Shown here piece by piece: positions 29,562 to 38,809 of a DNA stretch of 64,000 bases (the stretch's first letter is position 1; each line of letters starts with the position of its first letter). The stretch comes from Pseudomonas sp. MN1F. Its GTDB lineage: Bacteria; Pseudomonadota; Gammaproteobacteria; Pseudomonadales; Pseudomonadaceae. The DNA lies in the NCBI RefSeq assembly GCF_009391885.1, contig NZ_VZII01000007.1, positions 297,673 to 361,672 on the forward strand, in the 5' to 3' direction. The position numbers and the translations under genes were made by a program. A model generated the notes under the pieces. That model saw only the letters and a list, made by a program, of their open reading frames with translations. It searched no databases and was not told the DNA's origin.

Positions 29562-30361
29562 TAACCTGCCTCCCTGCCAGCCAGATCGGCGCTTGGGCCT
29601 GCAGGTTCAGGCTCACTGGCTTCACCGGGTTGCAACCATTGCTTCTCAATCAGTTCGAACAGCGATGCGCAGAATTCGGGCCAGTCAGCGTCCGAAGCAG
29701 ACCTGTTCATCAGGATATCGACTTCGTAATTACCTAGAAGCTGGGCTTCTTCAATGCGGGGAAGCCCCCTGTAGTGCGCCAGAATGGCAAGCGAGGTTCG
29801 GTCAGTTTTGCCAGTACGCTGGTACTCACCAGCAAGCTGGTCGCAGACTTCCCTGCTCCAGTCGCAATCGCGTTGGTTTATCTCTTTCCAGGCGGCATTA
29901 CGTTCATTCACGCTGAAATCACCGGATTCGTCGTAGACGATGGCGCTCAGCTCTTCGCGCCCCAAAGCCTTGAAGGGGTTCTGCCCCCTGCCGTTGACAA
30001 AGTCCGTAGCCTGCTCGGCCCGTGCCAGCACGGCTGGGTCATCGGTACTGGGGACATAAGCGTCATGCAATTTCTTCGCGAAGGAATAACTTGCGCCCGC
30101 GACCTGCTCCCAAATGCGTGCGCCAAGCGCAGCCAACTCCTTGCGAGACAGCGATGAATCGCGTGCATCCGCACGCTCAATTGCGGCACTGAGTTGCTTG
30201 CCAAGTGCCGAAAGCTCCAGTTCATCAACAGCTTGCGCTGCTGCCGTGACGGGGTCGGTGCTGCGCCCCTGCAAGGGTTTTTCCACATTCGACACGGGGG
30301 CCGCCAACGGCAGACCCGTACCGTTTTGCACAGGTTTCACGATAGATGTCCTCAAACGCAT
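29561..30361 (-). CDS. Unrecognised 266-residue protein of the exporter operon, EF-hand-like motif
   Basis: I do not recognise the family. The protein has no signal peptide or membrane helix and is mostly helical and acidic. Residues 144-155 (DESGDFSVNERN) resemble an EF-hand calcium loop with ligands at positions 1, 3, 5 and 7, but Asn replaces the usual Glu at position 12; residues 65-77 may be a weaker copy. The first 45 residues are low in structure and rich in Pro, Val and Thr. It is the first gene of the tightly overlapping exporter operon, so it could be a substrate, a cytoplasmic partner or a maturation factor. Confidence 0.7.
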   Translation of the reverse strand: MRLRTSIVKPVQNGTGLPLAAPVSNVEKPLQGRSTDPVTAAAQAVDELELSALGKQLSAAIERADARDSSLSRKELAALGARIWEQVAGASYSFAKKLHDAYVPSTDDPAVLARAEQATDFVNGRGQNPFKALGREELSAIVYDESGDFSVNERNAAWKEINQRDCDWSREVCDQLAGEYQRTGKTDRTSLAILAHYRGLPRIEEAQLLGNYEVDILMNRSASDADWPEFCASLFELIEKQWLQPGEASEPEPAGPSADLAGREAG

Positions 30362-30433
30362 GATTTTTTGATGCGCACTTCGCTGGCGATGCCCAACGAA
30401 GTGCAGGCATGGGTTGCGATCAAAAAAACTGAT

Positions 30434-30874
30434 TTATTTCATGGTGAATTCAACATTCCATGAGTAATCGGTATTCATGCGAGTGATGGTCGCGGCACAG
30501 ACTGCCCCTCCACTGGGCGTGGCGGTTTTGGTCCATTGCGGCTGTTTGATTCCCCCCGGCAGAACGCGCATCTGGAATGTCGTTCCAAACGCACAGGTCT
30601 TGCTGCCAACGGCGTAGCGAACCTGGGCACCGTTGACGTCGGGGCTTACGACCCTTTGAACGCTAAAAACGAAAGCCGCTCCACCCTCGACCTTTCCAGC
30701 GGGCTTAGGGTTGGCTATCTGATAAGTGCTGTTTTCATTGGCTGTCACCAACTTCAGTTCTACTGGCTGGCTTCCAAGATTCTTGAACGTCACCTCGACG
30801 GGAGGCCCTGCTTGCACCATTCCCGCCATCAGCAACGCCGCGCTGCCGATCAGAACCTGCGATTTTGTCTTCAT
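30434..30874 (-). CDS. Small secreted protein of unknown function
   Basis: 146 residues. A signal peptide (MKTKSQVLIGSAALLMAGMVQA) is followed by a mature domain of alternating beta-type segments (VEVTFKNLGSQPVEL, AAFVFSVQRV) with two cysteines (94 and 126) that could form one disulfide. The fold may be an immunoglobulin-like sandwich; I do not recognise the family. It lies 72 bases upstream of the 266-residue gene on the same strand and may belong to the exporter operon. An upstream start at 31003 is rejected because it would bury the signal peptide. Confidence 0.65.
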   Translation of the reverse strand: MKTKSQVLIGSAALLMAGMVQAGPPVEVTFKNLGSQPVELKLVTANENSTYQIANPKPAGKVEGGAAFVFSVQRVVSPDVNGAQVRYAVGSKTCAFGTTFQMRVLPGGIKQPQWTKTATPSGGAVCAATITRMNTDYSWNVEFTMK

Positions 30875-31157
30875 AAAGCTATCTCTCATCTCTTCCATGT
30901 GTTTATGGATGAGACGCCCTCGTTGGCCATCGGCCCGAGGCTGCCCAAGACGCTCCTTCGTACATGGACAGCCCCGCAGAGCGTCCAAAAGGCTTAACGG
31001 CAAGGCTCAGCAAAACCTTAGTCTTCGTATGGTCAATCTATGTTTCGGCATGTGTACCCGCGTGCACCGCTGCGAGGCATTGAATCAACCGCCGTAACGC
31101 CAGAATTACGACGCCAAAAAACCACCACTATCAGCGTTATCGCCAAACGCCATAAGA

Positions 31158-31167
31158 CCGTTCGTAC
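31158..31167 (+). promoter_or_regulatory. AlgR-like binding site upstream of algD
   Basis: CCGTTCGTAC matches the P. aeruginosa AlgR box CCGTTCGTC at eight of nine positions. It lies about 210 bases before the predicted algD transcription start, consistent with a far-upstream activator site. Confidence 0.5.
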
Positions 31168-31333
31168 TTTTTTGACGAATTTTGAAAAATATTTTTTCAT
31201 GATGGCATAACAGCACCTCGCTTCAGTTTCGTCCTTTATAACCGGGGGTGGAACTGTGACGTGCTATCAATTTGAAAGTATTTGCCACTGAAGAATTATT
31301 TAAAAATCTTTCATCGAAGCGGAACGCCCTCAG

Positions 31334-31361
31334 GAACTTCTATTGCGAGCCATCGCTCATA
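31334..31361 (+). promoter_or_regulatory. AlgU (sigma-22/RpoE-type) promoter of algD
   Basis: GAACTT (31334-31339), a 17-base spacer and TCATA (31357-31361). P. aeruginosa algD has GAACTT-N17-TCCTA, and the first bases GGAACTTC are shared. Transcription should start near 31368. Confidence 0.75.
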
Positions 31362-31753
31362 GTGCCGTAACGAATTTCCTGCCCCTGGGCTGTGAGAGAT
31401 GACTTACAGATGACAACCGGCAGGTATCACTACCCGCCTAGATAATCTGGCAGCGGCAACGGGAACCCCCGCAGGCACTGCCCAATGAGGAGTAACGCGC
31501 CCCTTCAAAATCGTCCTAGTGGTTGATTTCAAAGGATTTTTCCACTTGAAAAAACAAGCACAGCAAGGCGCCAAGTAGCGCTTTGCAATAAAGACGGCTG
31601 CATGACAGGGCACGCCTTTTAAAGACTGGCTTAATACTGCCAACTTTTAGTGCACAACTTTGTGCGCGACGGATTTATTCATGCCTGCGCTCGGCGAAGT
31701 GAGCTTTCGCCCATGGATCCGTGCGCCCGAAAACTGTTGTTAATCAACCCAGT

Positions 31754-31776
31754 CCGGCTCTTCCCGGAAGAGCTGG
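31754..31776 (+). promoter_or_regulatory. Hairpin in the algD leader just before the ribosome site
   Basis: CCGGCTCTTC-CCG-GAAGAGCTGG forms a 10-bp stem (one G-U) ending 14 bases before the GAGGTGAT ribosome site (31791-31798). A GGA trinucleotide lies at the loop edge. Confidence 0.45.
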
Positions 31777-31802
31777 CGTGATAAACACATGAGGTGATAG
31801 CG

Positions 31803-33119
31803 ATGCGTATCAGCATCTTTGGTTTGGGTTATGTGGGTGCGGTCTGTGCAGGCTGCCTGACGGCGCGAGGCCATGACGTGATTGGTGTGGACGTGTCCAA
31901 GACCAAGATCGACCTGATCAATCAGGGCAAGTCGCCGATCGTCGAACCTGGCCTGGAAGCACTGCTGCAACAAGGCATCGCCAACGGCCGCCTGCGTGGC
32001 ACCACCGACTTCGCCGAGGCCATCCGCGCCAGCGACGTGTCGATGATCTGCGTCGGCACCCCGAGCAAGAAGAACGGCGACCTGGGCCTGGAATACATCG
32101 AGTCGGTGTGCCGCGAAATCGGCTACGTGCTGCGCGACAGCGAGCGTCGCCACACCATCGTGGTGCGCAGCACCGTGCTGCCGGGCACCGTGAAGAACGT
32201 GGTGATCCCGATTCTCGAAGACTGCTCGGGCAAAAAGGCCGGCGTCGACTTCGGCGTTGCCGTGAACCCGGAGTTCCTGCGTGAAAGCACCGCGATCAAG
32301 GACTACGACCAGCCGCCGATGACCGTCATCGGTGAACTGGACAAGGCCAGCGGCGACGTGCTGCAAGCCCTGTACGAAGAGCTCGATGCGCCGGTCATCC
32401 GCAAGCCGATCGAAGTGGCCGAGATGATCAAGTACACCTGCAACGTGTGGCACGCCACCAAGGTCACCTTCGCCAACGAGATCGGCAACATCGCCAAGGC
32501 CGTCGGCGTCGATGGCCGTGACGTGATGGACGTGGTCTGCCAGGACAAAGTGCTGAACCTGTCGCAGTACTACATGCGCCCAGGCTTCGCCTTCGGTGGC
32601 TCATGCCTGCCCAAAGACGTGCGCGCCCTCACCTACCGCGCGGCGTCCCTCGACGTACGCGCACCGCTGCTCGACTCGCTGATGCGCAGCAACGAATCGC
32701 AGGTGCAGAACGCCTTCGAGCTGATCGAAGCCCACGACAAGCGCAAGGTCGCCCTGCTTGGCCTGAGCTTCAAGGCCGGCACCGACGACCTGCGCGAGAG
32801 CCCGCTGGTGGAACTGGCCGAACGCTTGATCGGCAAGGGCTACCAACTGGATATCTACGACGAGAACGTCGAGTACGCCCGCGTCCACGGGGCAAACAAA
32901 GAGTACATCGAGTCGAAGATCCCGCACGTATCAATGCTGCTCAACGCCGACTTCCAGAAAGTCATCGCCAACGCCGACATCATCGTCCTGGGCAACCGCG
33001 ACGAGCAGTTCCGCGCCCTTGCCGAGCAAGCGCCGGCAGGCAAGCAGGTGATCGACCTGGTCGGCTTCATGAGCAAGCCGACCTGCGCCACCAGCCGCAC
33101 CGAAGGCATTTGCTGGTAA
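31803..33119 (+). CDS. algD: GDP-mannose 6-dehydrogenase
   Basis: 438 residues. Oxidises GDP-mannose to GDP-mannuronate, the committed step to alginate. The NAD fold opens [17 protein letters not shown] and the catalytic cysteine is Cys268 in FGGSCLPKD, the same number as in the P. aeruginosa enzyme. The ATG at 31803 has GAGGTGAT upstream; an ATG at 31794 is rejected. First gene of a 12-gene alginate operon. Confidence 0.98.
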   Translation: MRISIFGLGYVGAVCAGCLTARGHDVIGVDVSKTKIDLINQGKSPIVEPGLEALLQQGIANGRLRGTTDFAEAIRASDVSMICVGTPSKKNGDLGLEYIESVCREIGYVLRDSERRHTIVVRSTVLPGTVKNVVIPILEDCSGKKAGVDFGVAVNPEFLRESTAIKDYDQPPMTVIGELDKASGDVLQALYEELDAPVIRKPIEVAEMIKYTCNVWHATKVTFANEIGNIAKAVGVDGRDVMDVVCQDKVLNLSQYYMRPGFAFGGSCLPKDVRALTYRAASLDVRAPLLDSLMRSNESQVQNAFELIEAHDKRKVALLGLSFKAGTDDLRESPLVELAERLIGKGYQLDIYDENVEYARVHGANKEYIESKIPHVSMLLNADFQKVIANADIIVLGNRDEQFRALAEQAPAGKQVIDLVGFMSKPTCATSRTEGICW

Positions 33120-33183
33120 TGCCCGACCGGGCAGCGGTGGCCTCCCCACCATCGCTGCCCACCCTTTCCCGAATTCTCGACGG

Positions 33184-34674
33184 ATGCTGAACATGCAAAG
33201 GCTCCAGACAGTGCTGTTGCAGTGCGCCGGGTGGCTGCTCTACATGAGCCTGCTCATGTTGATCGCCCTGGCGCTGCCAGCCGATATCTTCGACTCGCAG
33301 TCGAAGCACTTCATCTTCCTGGTCGGCGCAGTCGGCATCTGGCGCTATTCCATGGGCGCCACCCATTTCATCCGCGGCATGATCTTCCTCTACGGCGTCT
33401 ACCCGTACCTGCGCCGCAAGGTGCAGAAGATGGGCGAAACCGCCGCGCCGTCGCACGTGTACCTGATGGTCACCAGCTTCCGTATCGAAGCGCTGACCAC
33501 CGCCCAGGTGTACAGCTCGGTGATCCGCGAGGCGATCGAATGCGGCTACCCCACCACCGTGGTCTGCTCGCTGGTGGAGATGTCCGATGAACTGCTGGTG
33601 AAGAGCCTGTGGGCCCGCTACAACCCGCCCGCACACGTCAAACTGGACATCGTGCGCATCGCCGGTACTGGCAAGCGCGACGGCCTGGCCTATGGCTTCC
33701 GCGCCATCTCGCGGATGCTGCCAGACGAAAACGCCGTGGTCGCGGTGATCGACGGCGACACCGTGCTCGGTGAAGGCGTGGTGCGCAAGACCGTGCCGTG
33801 GTTCAAGCTGTTCCCCAACGTCGGCGGCCTGACCACCAACGAGTTCTGCGAAGTGCGCGGCGGCTACATCATGAGCGAGTGGCACAAGCTGCGCTTCGCC
33901 CAGCGCCACATCAACATGTGCTCGATGGCCCTGTCCAAGCGCGTGCTGACCATGACCGGGCGCATGTCGATGTTCCGCGCCAGCGTAGTGACCAACCCCG
34001 AGTTCATCGCCGACGTCGAAAGCGACTCGCTGATGCACTGGCGCCTGGGCCGCTTCAAGTTCCTCACCGGTGACGACAAGTCCAGCTGGTTCAGCCTGAT
34101 GCGCCTGGGCTACGACACCTTCTACGTGCCGGACGCCGCGATCAACACGGTCGAACACCCGCCGGAGAAGAGCTTCCTCAAGGCCAGCCGCAAGCTGATG
34201 TACCGCTGGTATGGCAACAACCTGCGGCAGAACTCCCGCGCGCTGGGCCTCGGCCTGCGCCGCCTGGGCCTGTTCACCAGCATCGTGCTGTTCGACCAGC
34301 GCGTGTCGATGTGGACCAGCCTGCTCGGCCTGACCGTGGCGGTGATCGCCAGCCTCAAGTTCGGCATGGCGTACCTGCTGGTGTACCTGCTGTGGATCGG
34401 CATCACCCGCCTGATCCTCACCGTCATGCTGCTGTGCTCCGGCCACAACGTCGGCCCGGCCTACCCGCTGATTCTCTATTACAACCAGATCGTCGGCGCG
34501 CTGATGAAGATCTACGTGTTCTTCCGCCTCGACAAGCAGTCCTGGACCCGCCAACCGACTGCCCTCAAGCGTGACCTCGCCAGTTTTCAACAATGGTTCA
34601 ACACCTGGTCCTCGCGGACCATGACCTTCTCGGCTGCCAGCATCTTCGTCGCTGTGCTGTTCATGGTCGTGTGA
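33184..34674 (+). CDS. alg8: Alginate polymerase glycosyltransferase Alg8
   Basis: 496 residues: two N-terminal membrane helices, a cytoplasmic GT2 domain with the UDP/GDP-sugar aspartate motif VIDGDTVL and a catalytic-loop region ([12 protein letters not shown]), then two or more C-terminal helices. It polymerises mannuronate from GDP-mannuronate while moving the chain across the inner membrane, and works only with Alg44 and c-di-GMP. Start choice between 33184 and 33193 is not settled by the weak ribosome site. Confidence 0.95.
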   Translation: MLNMQRLQTVLLQCAGWLLYMSLLMLIALALPADIFDSQSKHFIFLVGAVGIWRYSMGATHFIRGMIFLYGVYPYLRRKVQKMGETAAPSHVYLMVTSFRIEALTTAQVYSSVIREAIECGYPTTVVCSLVEMSDELLVKSLWARYNPPAHVKLDIVRIAGTGKRDGLAYGFRAISRMLPDENAVVAVIDGDTVLGEGVVRKTVPWFKLFPNVGGLTTNEFCEVRGGYIMSEWHKLRFAQRHINMCSMALSKRVLTMTGRMSMFRASVVTNPEFIADVESDSLMHWRLGRFKFLTGDDKSSWFSLMRLGYDTFYVPDAAINTVEHPPEKSFLKASRKLMYRWYGNNLRQNSRALGLGLRRLGLFTSIVLFDQRVSMWTSLLGLTVAVIASLKFGMAYLLVYLLWIGITRLILTVMLLCSGHNVGPAYPLILYYNQIVGALMKIYVFFRLDKQSWTRQPTALKRDLASFQQWFNTWSSRTMTFSAASIFVAVLFMVV

Positions 34675-34711
34675 GCCCAACCCGGATCGGAACTAACAGG
34701 AACAAACCCAG

Positions 34712-35878
34712 ATGAATACCGCCGTGAACGTCAACGTCGTGCATGAGTCCGAAGCCCAGCGCCAACACGCCCGGGTGCGCATCCCGGCCAAGCTGCGCTT
34801 CCTCGACAAAGAGCGCCAGGCCCACGATGTGAAGGTCGATGACCTCTCCGCCGGTGGCCTGAGCTTCCACACCAAACAGCCACTGTCGGTCGGTGAAGTG
34901 CTGCGCGGTCGCCTGCAGTTCACGGTCGACAACCTCGGCCTGTCGATGGACATCGAGTTCCAGGTGCGTGCCTACGACAGCGGCAGCGGCCGTACCGGCG
35001 CGCAGTTCCAGAACCTCGAACCGCGCGACATCGCCACCCTGCGCCACATCATCACCACTCACCTGTCGGGTGAGCTGATCACTGTCGGCGACGTGCTCAG
35101 CACCCTGCAGCGCGACAACTTCACCAAGGCGCGCAAGCAGAAGGACGGTGGCTCCGGCCTGTCCGCCTTCGGCCGCCTCAAGGCCGTGACCGTGACCCTC
35201 GGCGTCTTCGTGGTCGGTGTGGCCGCCTTCGGCTTCGTCGCCAAGTCGTTGTACGGCATGTACTTCGTCAGCCATGCCGAAGCCGGCGTGGTCGCCGTGC
35301 CGACCACCACCGTCACCATGCCACGCGACGGTACCGTCAACAGCCTGGCCGAAACCGGTGGGCAGATCGTCAAGGGCGCGCCGCTGGCCACCTTCACCAC
35401 CAGCATGCTGGACATGCTCAAGGGCAACCTGGACGACTCGCAGCTGGAGCCTGCGAAGATCGAGGAGCTGTTCGGCAAGCAGCTCTCCGGCACCCTCACC
35501 AGCCCTTGCGACTGCGTGGTCGCCCGCCAGCTGGTGGACGACGGCCAGTACGCCGCCAAGGGCCAGCCGATCTTCCAGCTGGTGCCGCGCACCACTACCC
35601 CGATGGTCGAGGCACGCTTCAGCTATCGCCAGTTCGACGAGGTCAAGCCAGGCACCCGGGTCAACTTCCAGGTAGCCGGCGAAGACGACGTGCGCACCGG
35701 CCAGATCGTCAGCAGCGCCAGCCTCAACAGCGAGGACCTGGCCTCCGACATCCGCGTGCAGATCAAGCCCGACAGCGCCATGCCGGCCGAGCTCGCCGGC
35801 CGCCCGGCCTCGGTCAACAGCGACCGTGGCCCTTCGCTGAACTGGCTGATCGATAAAGCCGTGGCCCGCGGTCTGTAA
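34712..35878 (+). CDS. alg44: Alginate co-polymerase Alg44, c-di-GMP-binding PilZ protein
   Basis: 388 residues. The N-terminal PilZ domain has Arg17 and Arg21 (RQHAR) and Asp44/Ser46 (DLSAGG), the c-di-GMP ligands at the same numbers as in P. aeruginosa. One membrane helix follows (about 162-190), then a periplasmic HlyD-like domain (about 200-380). It senses c-di-GMP and switches on Alg8. All ligand residues are intact, so post-translational control by c-di-GMP should work. Confidence 0.97.
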   Translation: MNTAVNVNVVHESEAQRQHARVRIPAKLRFLDKERQAHDVKVDDLSAGGLSFHTKQPLSVGEVLRGRLQFTVDNLGLSMDIEFQVRAYDSGSGRTGAQFQNLEPRDIATLRHIITTHLSGELITVGDVLSTLQRDNFTKARKQKDGGSGLSAFGRLKAVTVTLGVFVVGVAAFGFVAKSLYGMYFVSHAEAGVVAVPTTTVTMPRDGTVNSLAETGGQIVKGAPLATFTTSMLDMLKGNLDDSQLEPAKIEELFGKQLSGTLTSPCDCVVARQLVDDGQYAAKGQPIFQLVPRTTTPMVEARFSYRQFDEVKPGTRVNFQVAGEDDVRTGQIVSSASLNSEDLASDIRVQIKPDSAMPAELAGRPASVNSDRGPSLNWLIDKAVARGL

Positions 35879-35890
35879 GAGGATCTCGTG

Positions 35891-37318
35891 ATGATTCCCC
35901 ATAAGAAAAGCGCAAGCCTGGGCCTCTGTGCCCTGGCTGCAGCGGTCGCCCTGGCCGGCTGTGCGGGCCTGCCCGACCAGCGCCTGGCCAACGAAGCCCT
36001 CAAGCGCGGTGACACCGCGCTGGCCGAGCGCAACTACAAGGCACTGGCCGACCTGGGTTACAGCGACGCCCAAGTGGGCCTGGCGGACATCAAGGTGGCC
36101 ACCCGTGACCCGGCAAAAATCCGTGAAGCCGAAGCCACCTACCGCGCTGCCGCTTCCACCTCGCCGCGTGCCCAGGCGCGTCTCGGCCGCCTGCTGGTGG
36201 CCAAGCCCGACAGCACCCAGGCCGAGCGTGAAGAGGCCGAAACCCTGCTCAAGCAGGCCGCCAGGCAAGGTGAGAGCAATACGCTGATCCCGCTGGCGAT
36301 GCTCTACCTGACCTACCCGCAGAGTTTCCCCAAGGTCAACGCCCAGCAACAGATCGACCAGTGGCGCGCCGCCGGCAACCCGGAAGCGGGCCTGGCCCAG
36401 GTGCTGCTGTATCGCACCCAGGGCACCTACGACCAGCACCTGGGTGACGTCGAGAAGATCTGCAAGGCCGCGCTGAACAGCACCGACATCTGCTACGTCG
36501 AGCTGGCCACCGTGTACCAGAAGCGCGGCCAGGCCGACCAACAGGCTGCCCTGCTCGGCCAGCTCAAATCCGCCTATGCCCGTGGCGCGGTGCCGGCCAC
36601 CCGGGTCGACAGCGTCGCCCGGGTGCTGGCTGACCGCAGCCTCGGCCAGACCGACGAGAAAACCGCCAAGGACCTGCTCGAACAGGTTGCCCCGGCCAAC
36701 CCGGCGTCCTGGGTCAGCCTGGCGCAGCTGGTGTACGACTTCCCCGAACTGGGCGACACCGACCAGCTGATGGCCTACATCGACAAGGGCCGCGAGGCCG
36801 AACAACCACGCGCCGAACTGCTGCTGGGCCGCCTGTACTACGAAGGCAAGACCTTGCCCGCCGATGCACCGAAGGCCGAGCAACACCTGCAGGCCGCCGC
36901 CGACGCTGGCGAAGTCAGCGCCCACTACTACCTCGGCCAGCTGTACCGCCGTGGCTACCTGGGCAAGGTCGAGCCGCAGAAGGCTGTCGACCACCTGCTG
37001 ACTGCCGCCCGTGGCGGCCAGAACAGCGCCGACTACGCCCTCGCCCAGCTGTTCAGCGAAGGCCATGGCATCCGCCCGCAACCGGGTAACGCCTGGGTGT
37101 TCGCCCAGCTGGCCCAGGCCAACCCGACGCCACAGTCCAGCGAACTGCTGCAACAGCTCGACCAGCAACTCACGCCTGACCAGCGCAGCCAGGCGCAGAG
37201 CCTGCTGGCGCAGGAAAAACAGGCCCGCGGCAGCATGGCTCAGGGCGCCAACAGCACCCTGGCCCTCGAAGCCCTGCAAGACGACGAAAAAGAAGTAGAA
37301 GGTGAGGACTCGCTATGA
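35891..37318 (+). CDS. algK: Alginate secretion lipoprotein AlgK
   Basis: 475 residues: a lipoprotein signal ending ALAGC, then a chain of Sel1/TPR-like helical repeats (segments such as [34 protein letters not shown]). AlgK is the outer-membrane-anchored scaffold that localises AlgE and links to AlgX. The ATG at 35891 is taken rather than the GTG one codon earlier. Overlaps algE by four bases (ATGA). Confidence 0.95.
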   Translation: MIPHKKSASLGLCALAAAVALAGCAGLPDQRLANEALKRGDTALAERNYKALADLGYSDAQVGLADIKVATRDPAKIREAEATYRAAASTSPRAQARLGRLLVAKPDSTQAEREEAETLLKQAARQGESNTLIPLAMLYLTYPQSFPKVNAQQQIDQWRAAGNPEAGLAQVLLYRTQGTYDQHLGDVEKICKAALNSTDICYVELATVYQKRGQADQQAALLGQLKSAYARGAVPATRVDSVARVLADRSLGQTDEKTAKDLLEQVAPANPASWVSLAQLVYDFPELGDTDQLMAYIDKGREAEQPRAELLLGRLYYEGKTLPADAPKAEQHLQAAADAGEVSAHYYLGQLYRRGYLGKVEPQKAVDHLLTAARGGQNSADYALAQLFSEGHGIRPQPGNAWVFAQLAQANPTPQSSELLQQLDQQLTPDQRSQAQSLLAQEKQARGSMAQGANSTLALEALQDDEKEVEGEDSL

Positions 37319-38793
37319 CGCTCAATCCATTCGTGAAAGCTGGCATCGGCCTGAGCTTCGCCCTGCTGTGGTCCTGCCCGACCCTGGCGGAAATGACCGC
37401 TGAAAAGAACTTCGGCCTGGATGTGAAAATCACCGGCCAGTCGGAAGACGACCGTGACCTCGGCACCCGCCCCGGCGGCGACGTCAACGGCCTGGGCCTC
37501 GACCTGCGCCCCTGGGTGTACGGCGAGCGCGGCAACTGGAGCGCCTACGCCATGGGCCAGGCGGTCACCGCCACCGACACCATCGAAACCGACACCCTGC
37601 GCCAGAACGATGACGGCACCAGCACCGACACCGCCGCCGACGGCCGCAAGCAGGACAAGAGCTACCTGGCCATGCGCGAATTCTGGGTCGGCTACAGCGG
37701 CCTCACCGCCTACCCCGGCGAGCAGCTGCGCCTGGGCCGCCAGCGCCTGCGCAGCGACGACGGCATGTGGCGCGACACCAACATCGAAGCGCTGAACTGG
37801 ACCTTCGACACCACCTTGCTCAAGGCCGACCTGGGTGTGGCCCAGCGCTTCAGCGAATACCGCACCGACCTTACCGAGCTGGCCCCGGAAGACAAGGACC
37901 GCACCCACATCTACGGCAACGTCGCCACGCAGTGGACCCCTGGCCACTGGGTCGGTGTGCGCGCCCACCACACCCATGACAGCGGCAGCCTGAAGAACCC
38001 GGGCGAGACCGTTGACGCGCTGGACAAGACCCGCACCGGTGACCTCACCTGGCTGGGCCTGGAAGCCAACAGCGACGCCTACAACTGGCGCAACGACCAC
38101 ACCGTCAACTACTGGGGCAGCGTCACCTGGCTGACCGGTGACCGCGACACCCTCAGCAGCCAGACCGTCGGCGACCAGACCGTGGCCACCGGCAAGCAGA
38201 GCGGTAACGTCAACGCCTGGGCCACCGACCTCGGCATCCGCCTGCGCCTGGACCCGCAATGGCAGGTCGGTGCAGCCTATGCCCGCGGCAGCGGCGGCGG
38301 AGGCGACGACGGTTCGAACAACTTCGAGCAGACCGGCCTTGAGAGCAACCGCTCCAACTTCACCGGCACCCGCTCGCGCGTGCACCGCTTCGGCGAAGCC
38401 TTCCGCGGCGAGCTGGGCAACCTGCAGGCGGCCACCCTGTTCGCCTCCTGGCAGCTGCGCGACGACTACGACGCCAGCCTCATCTACCACAAGTTCTGGC
38501 GCGTCGATGGCAACCAGAACATCGGTTCCAGCGGCATCAACGCGGTGGTCGACGACAACGGCGTGAACCGCCAACTGGTCGATGGCGAGAAAGACCTCGG
38601 CCAGGAAATGGACGTGGTCGTCACCAAGTACTTCAAGCAAGGCCTGCTGCCGGCCTCGATGAGCCAGGCGATCGACGAGCCTTCCGCCCTGGTGCGCCTG
38701 CGTGCCGGTGTGTTCAAGCCGGGCGATGCCTATGGCAAGGAAGCCGACTCGTACATGCACCGCGCCTTCGTCGACGTGATCTGGCGCTTCTGA
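37315..38793 (+). CDS. algE: Alginate outer membrane porin AlgE
   Basis: 492 residues: a signal peptide ending TLAE, then alternating amphipathic strands of an 18-stranded beta-barrel, finishing with the outer membrane signature ...DVIWRF with a terminal phenylalanine. AlgE is the anion-selective exit pore for alginate. Translationally coupled to algK. Confidence 0.96.
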   Translation: MTLNPFVKAGIGLSFALLWSCPTLAEMTAEKNFGLDVKITGQSEDDRDLGTRPGGDVNGLGLDLRPWVYGERGNWSAYAMGQAVTATDTIETDTLRQNDDGTSTDTAADGRKQDKSYLAMREFWVGYSGLTAYPGEQLRLGRQRLRSDDGMWRDTNIEALNWTFDTTLLKADLGVAQRFSEYRTDLTELAPEDKDRTHIYGNVATQWTPGHWVGVRAHHTHDSGSLKNPGETVDALDKTRTGDLTWLGLEANSDAYNWRNDHTVNYWGSVTWLTGDRDTLSSQTVGDQTVATGKQSGNVNAWATDLGIRLRLDPQWQVGAAYARGSGGGGDDGSNNFEQTGLESNRSNFTGTRSRVHRFGEAFRGELGNLQAATLFASWQLRDDYDASLIYHKFWRVDGNQNIGSSGINAVVDDNGVNRQLVDGEKDLGQEMDVVVTKYFKQGLLPASMSQAIDEPSALVRLRAGVFKPGDAYGKEADSYMHRAFVDVIWRF

Positions 38794-38809
38794 GGCCGGG
38801 AGACCCCTG

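Larger units (their letters stand above)
30875..31802. promoter_or_regulatory. Shared 928-base control region of algD and the exporter operon
   Basis: No credible gene. The stretch 31100-31320 is strikingly A/T-rich for this genome. It holds an AlgR-like box, the AlgU promoter and a leader of about 435 bases before algD, listed separately. The promoter of the leftward secreted-protein gene must lie near 30880-31150 but is not recognisable. Confidence 0.7.

Noticed and set aside
34661..37279. 872-codon minus-strand frame under alg44 and algK
   Set aside because: Shadow of plus-strand alginate genes whose motifs and numbering match known proteins.
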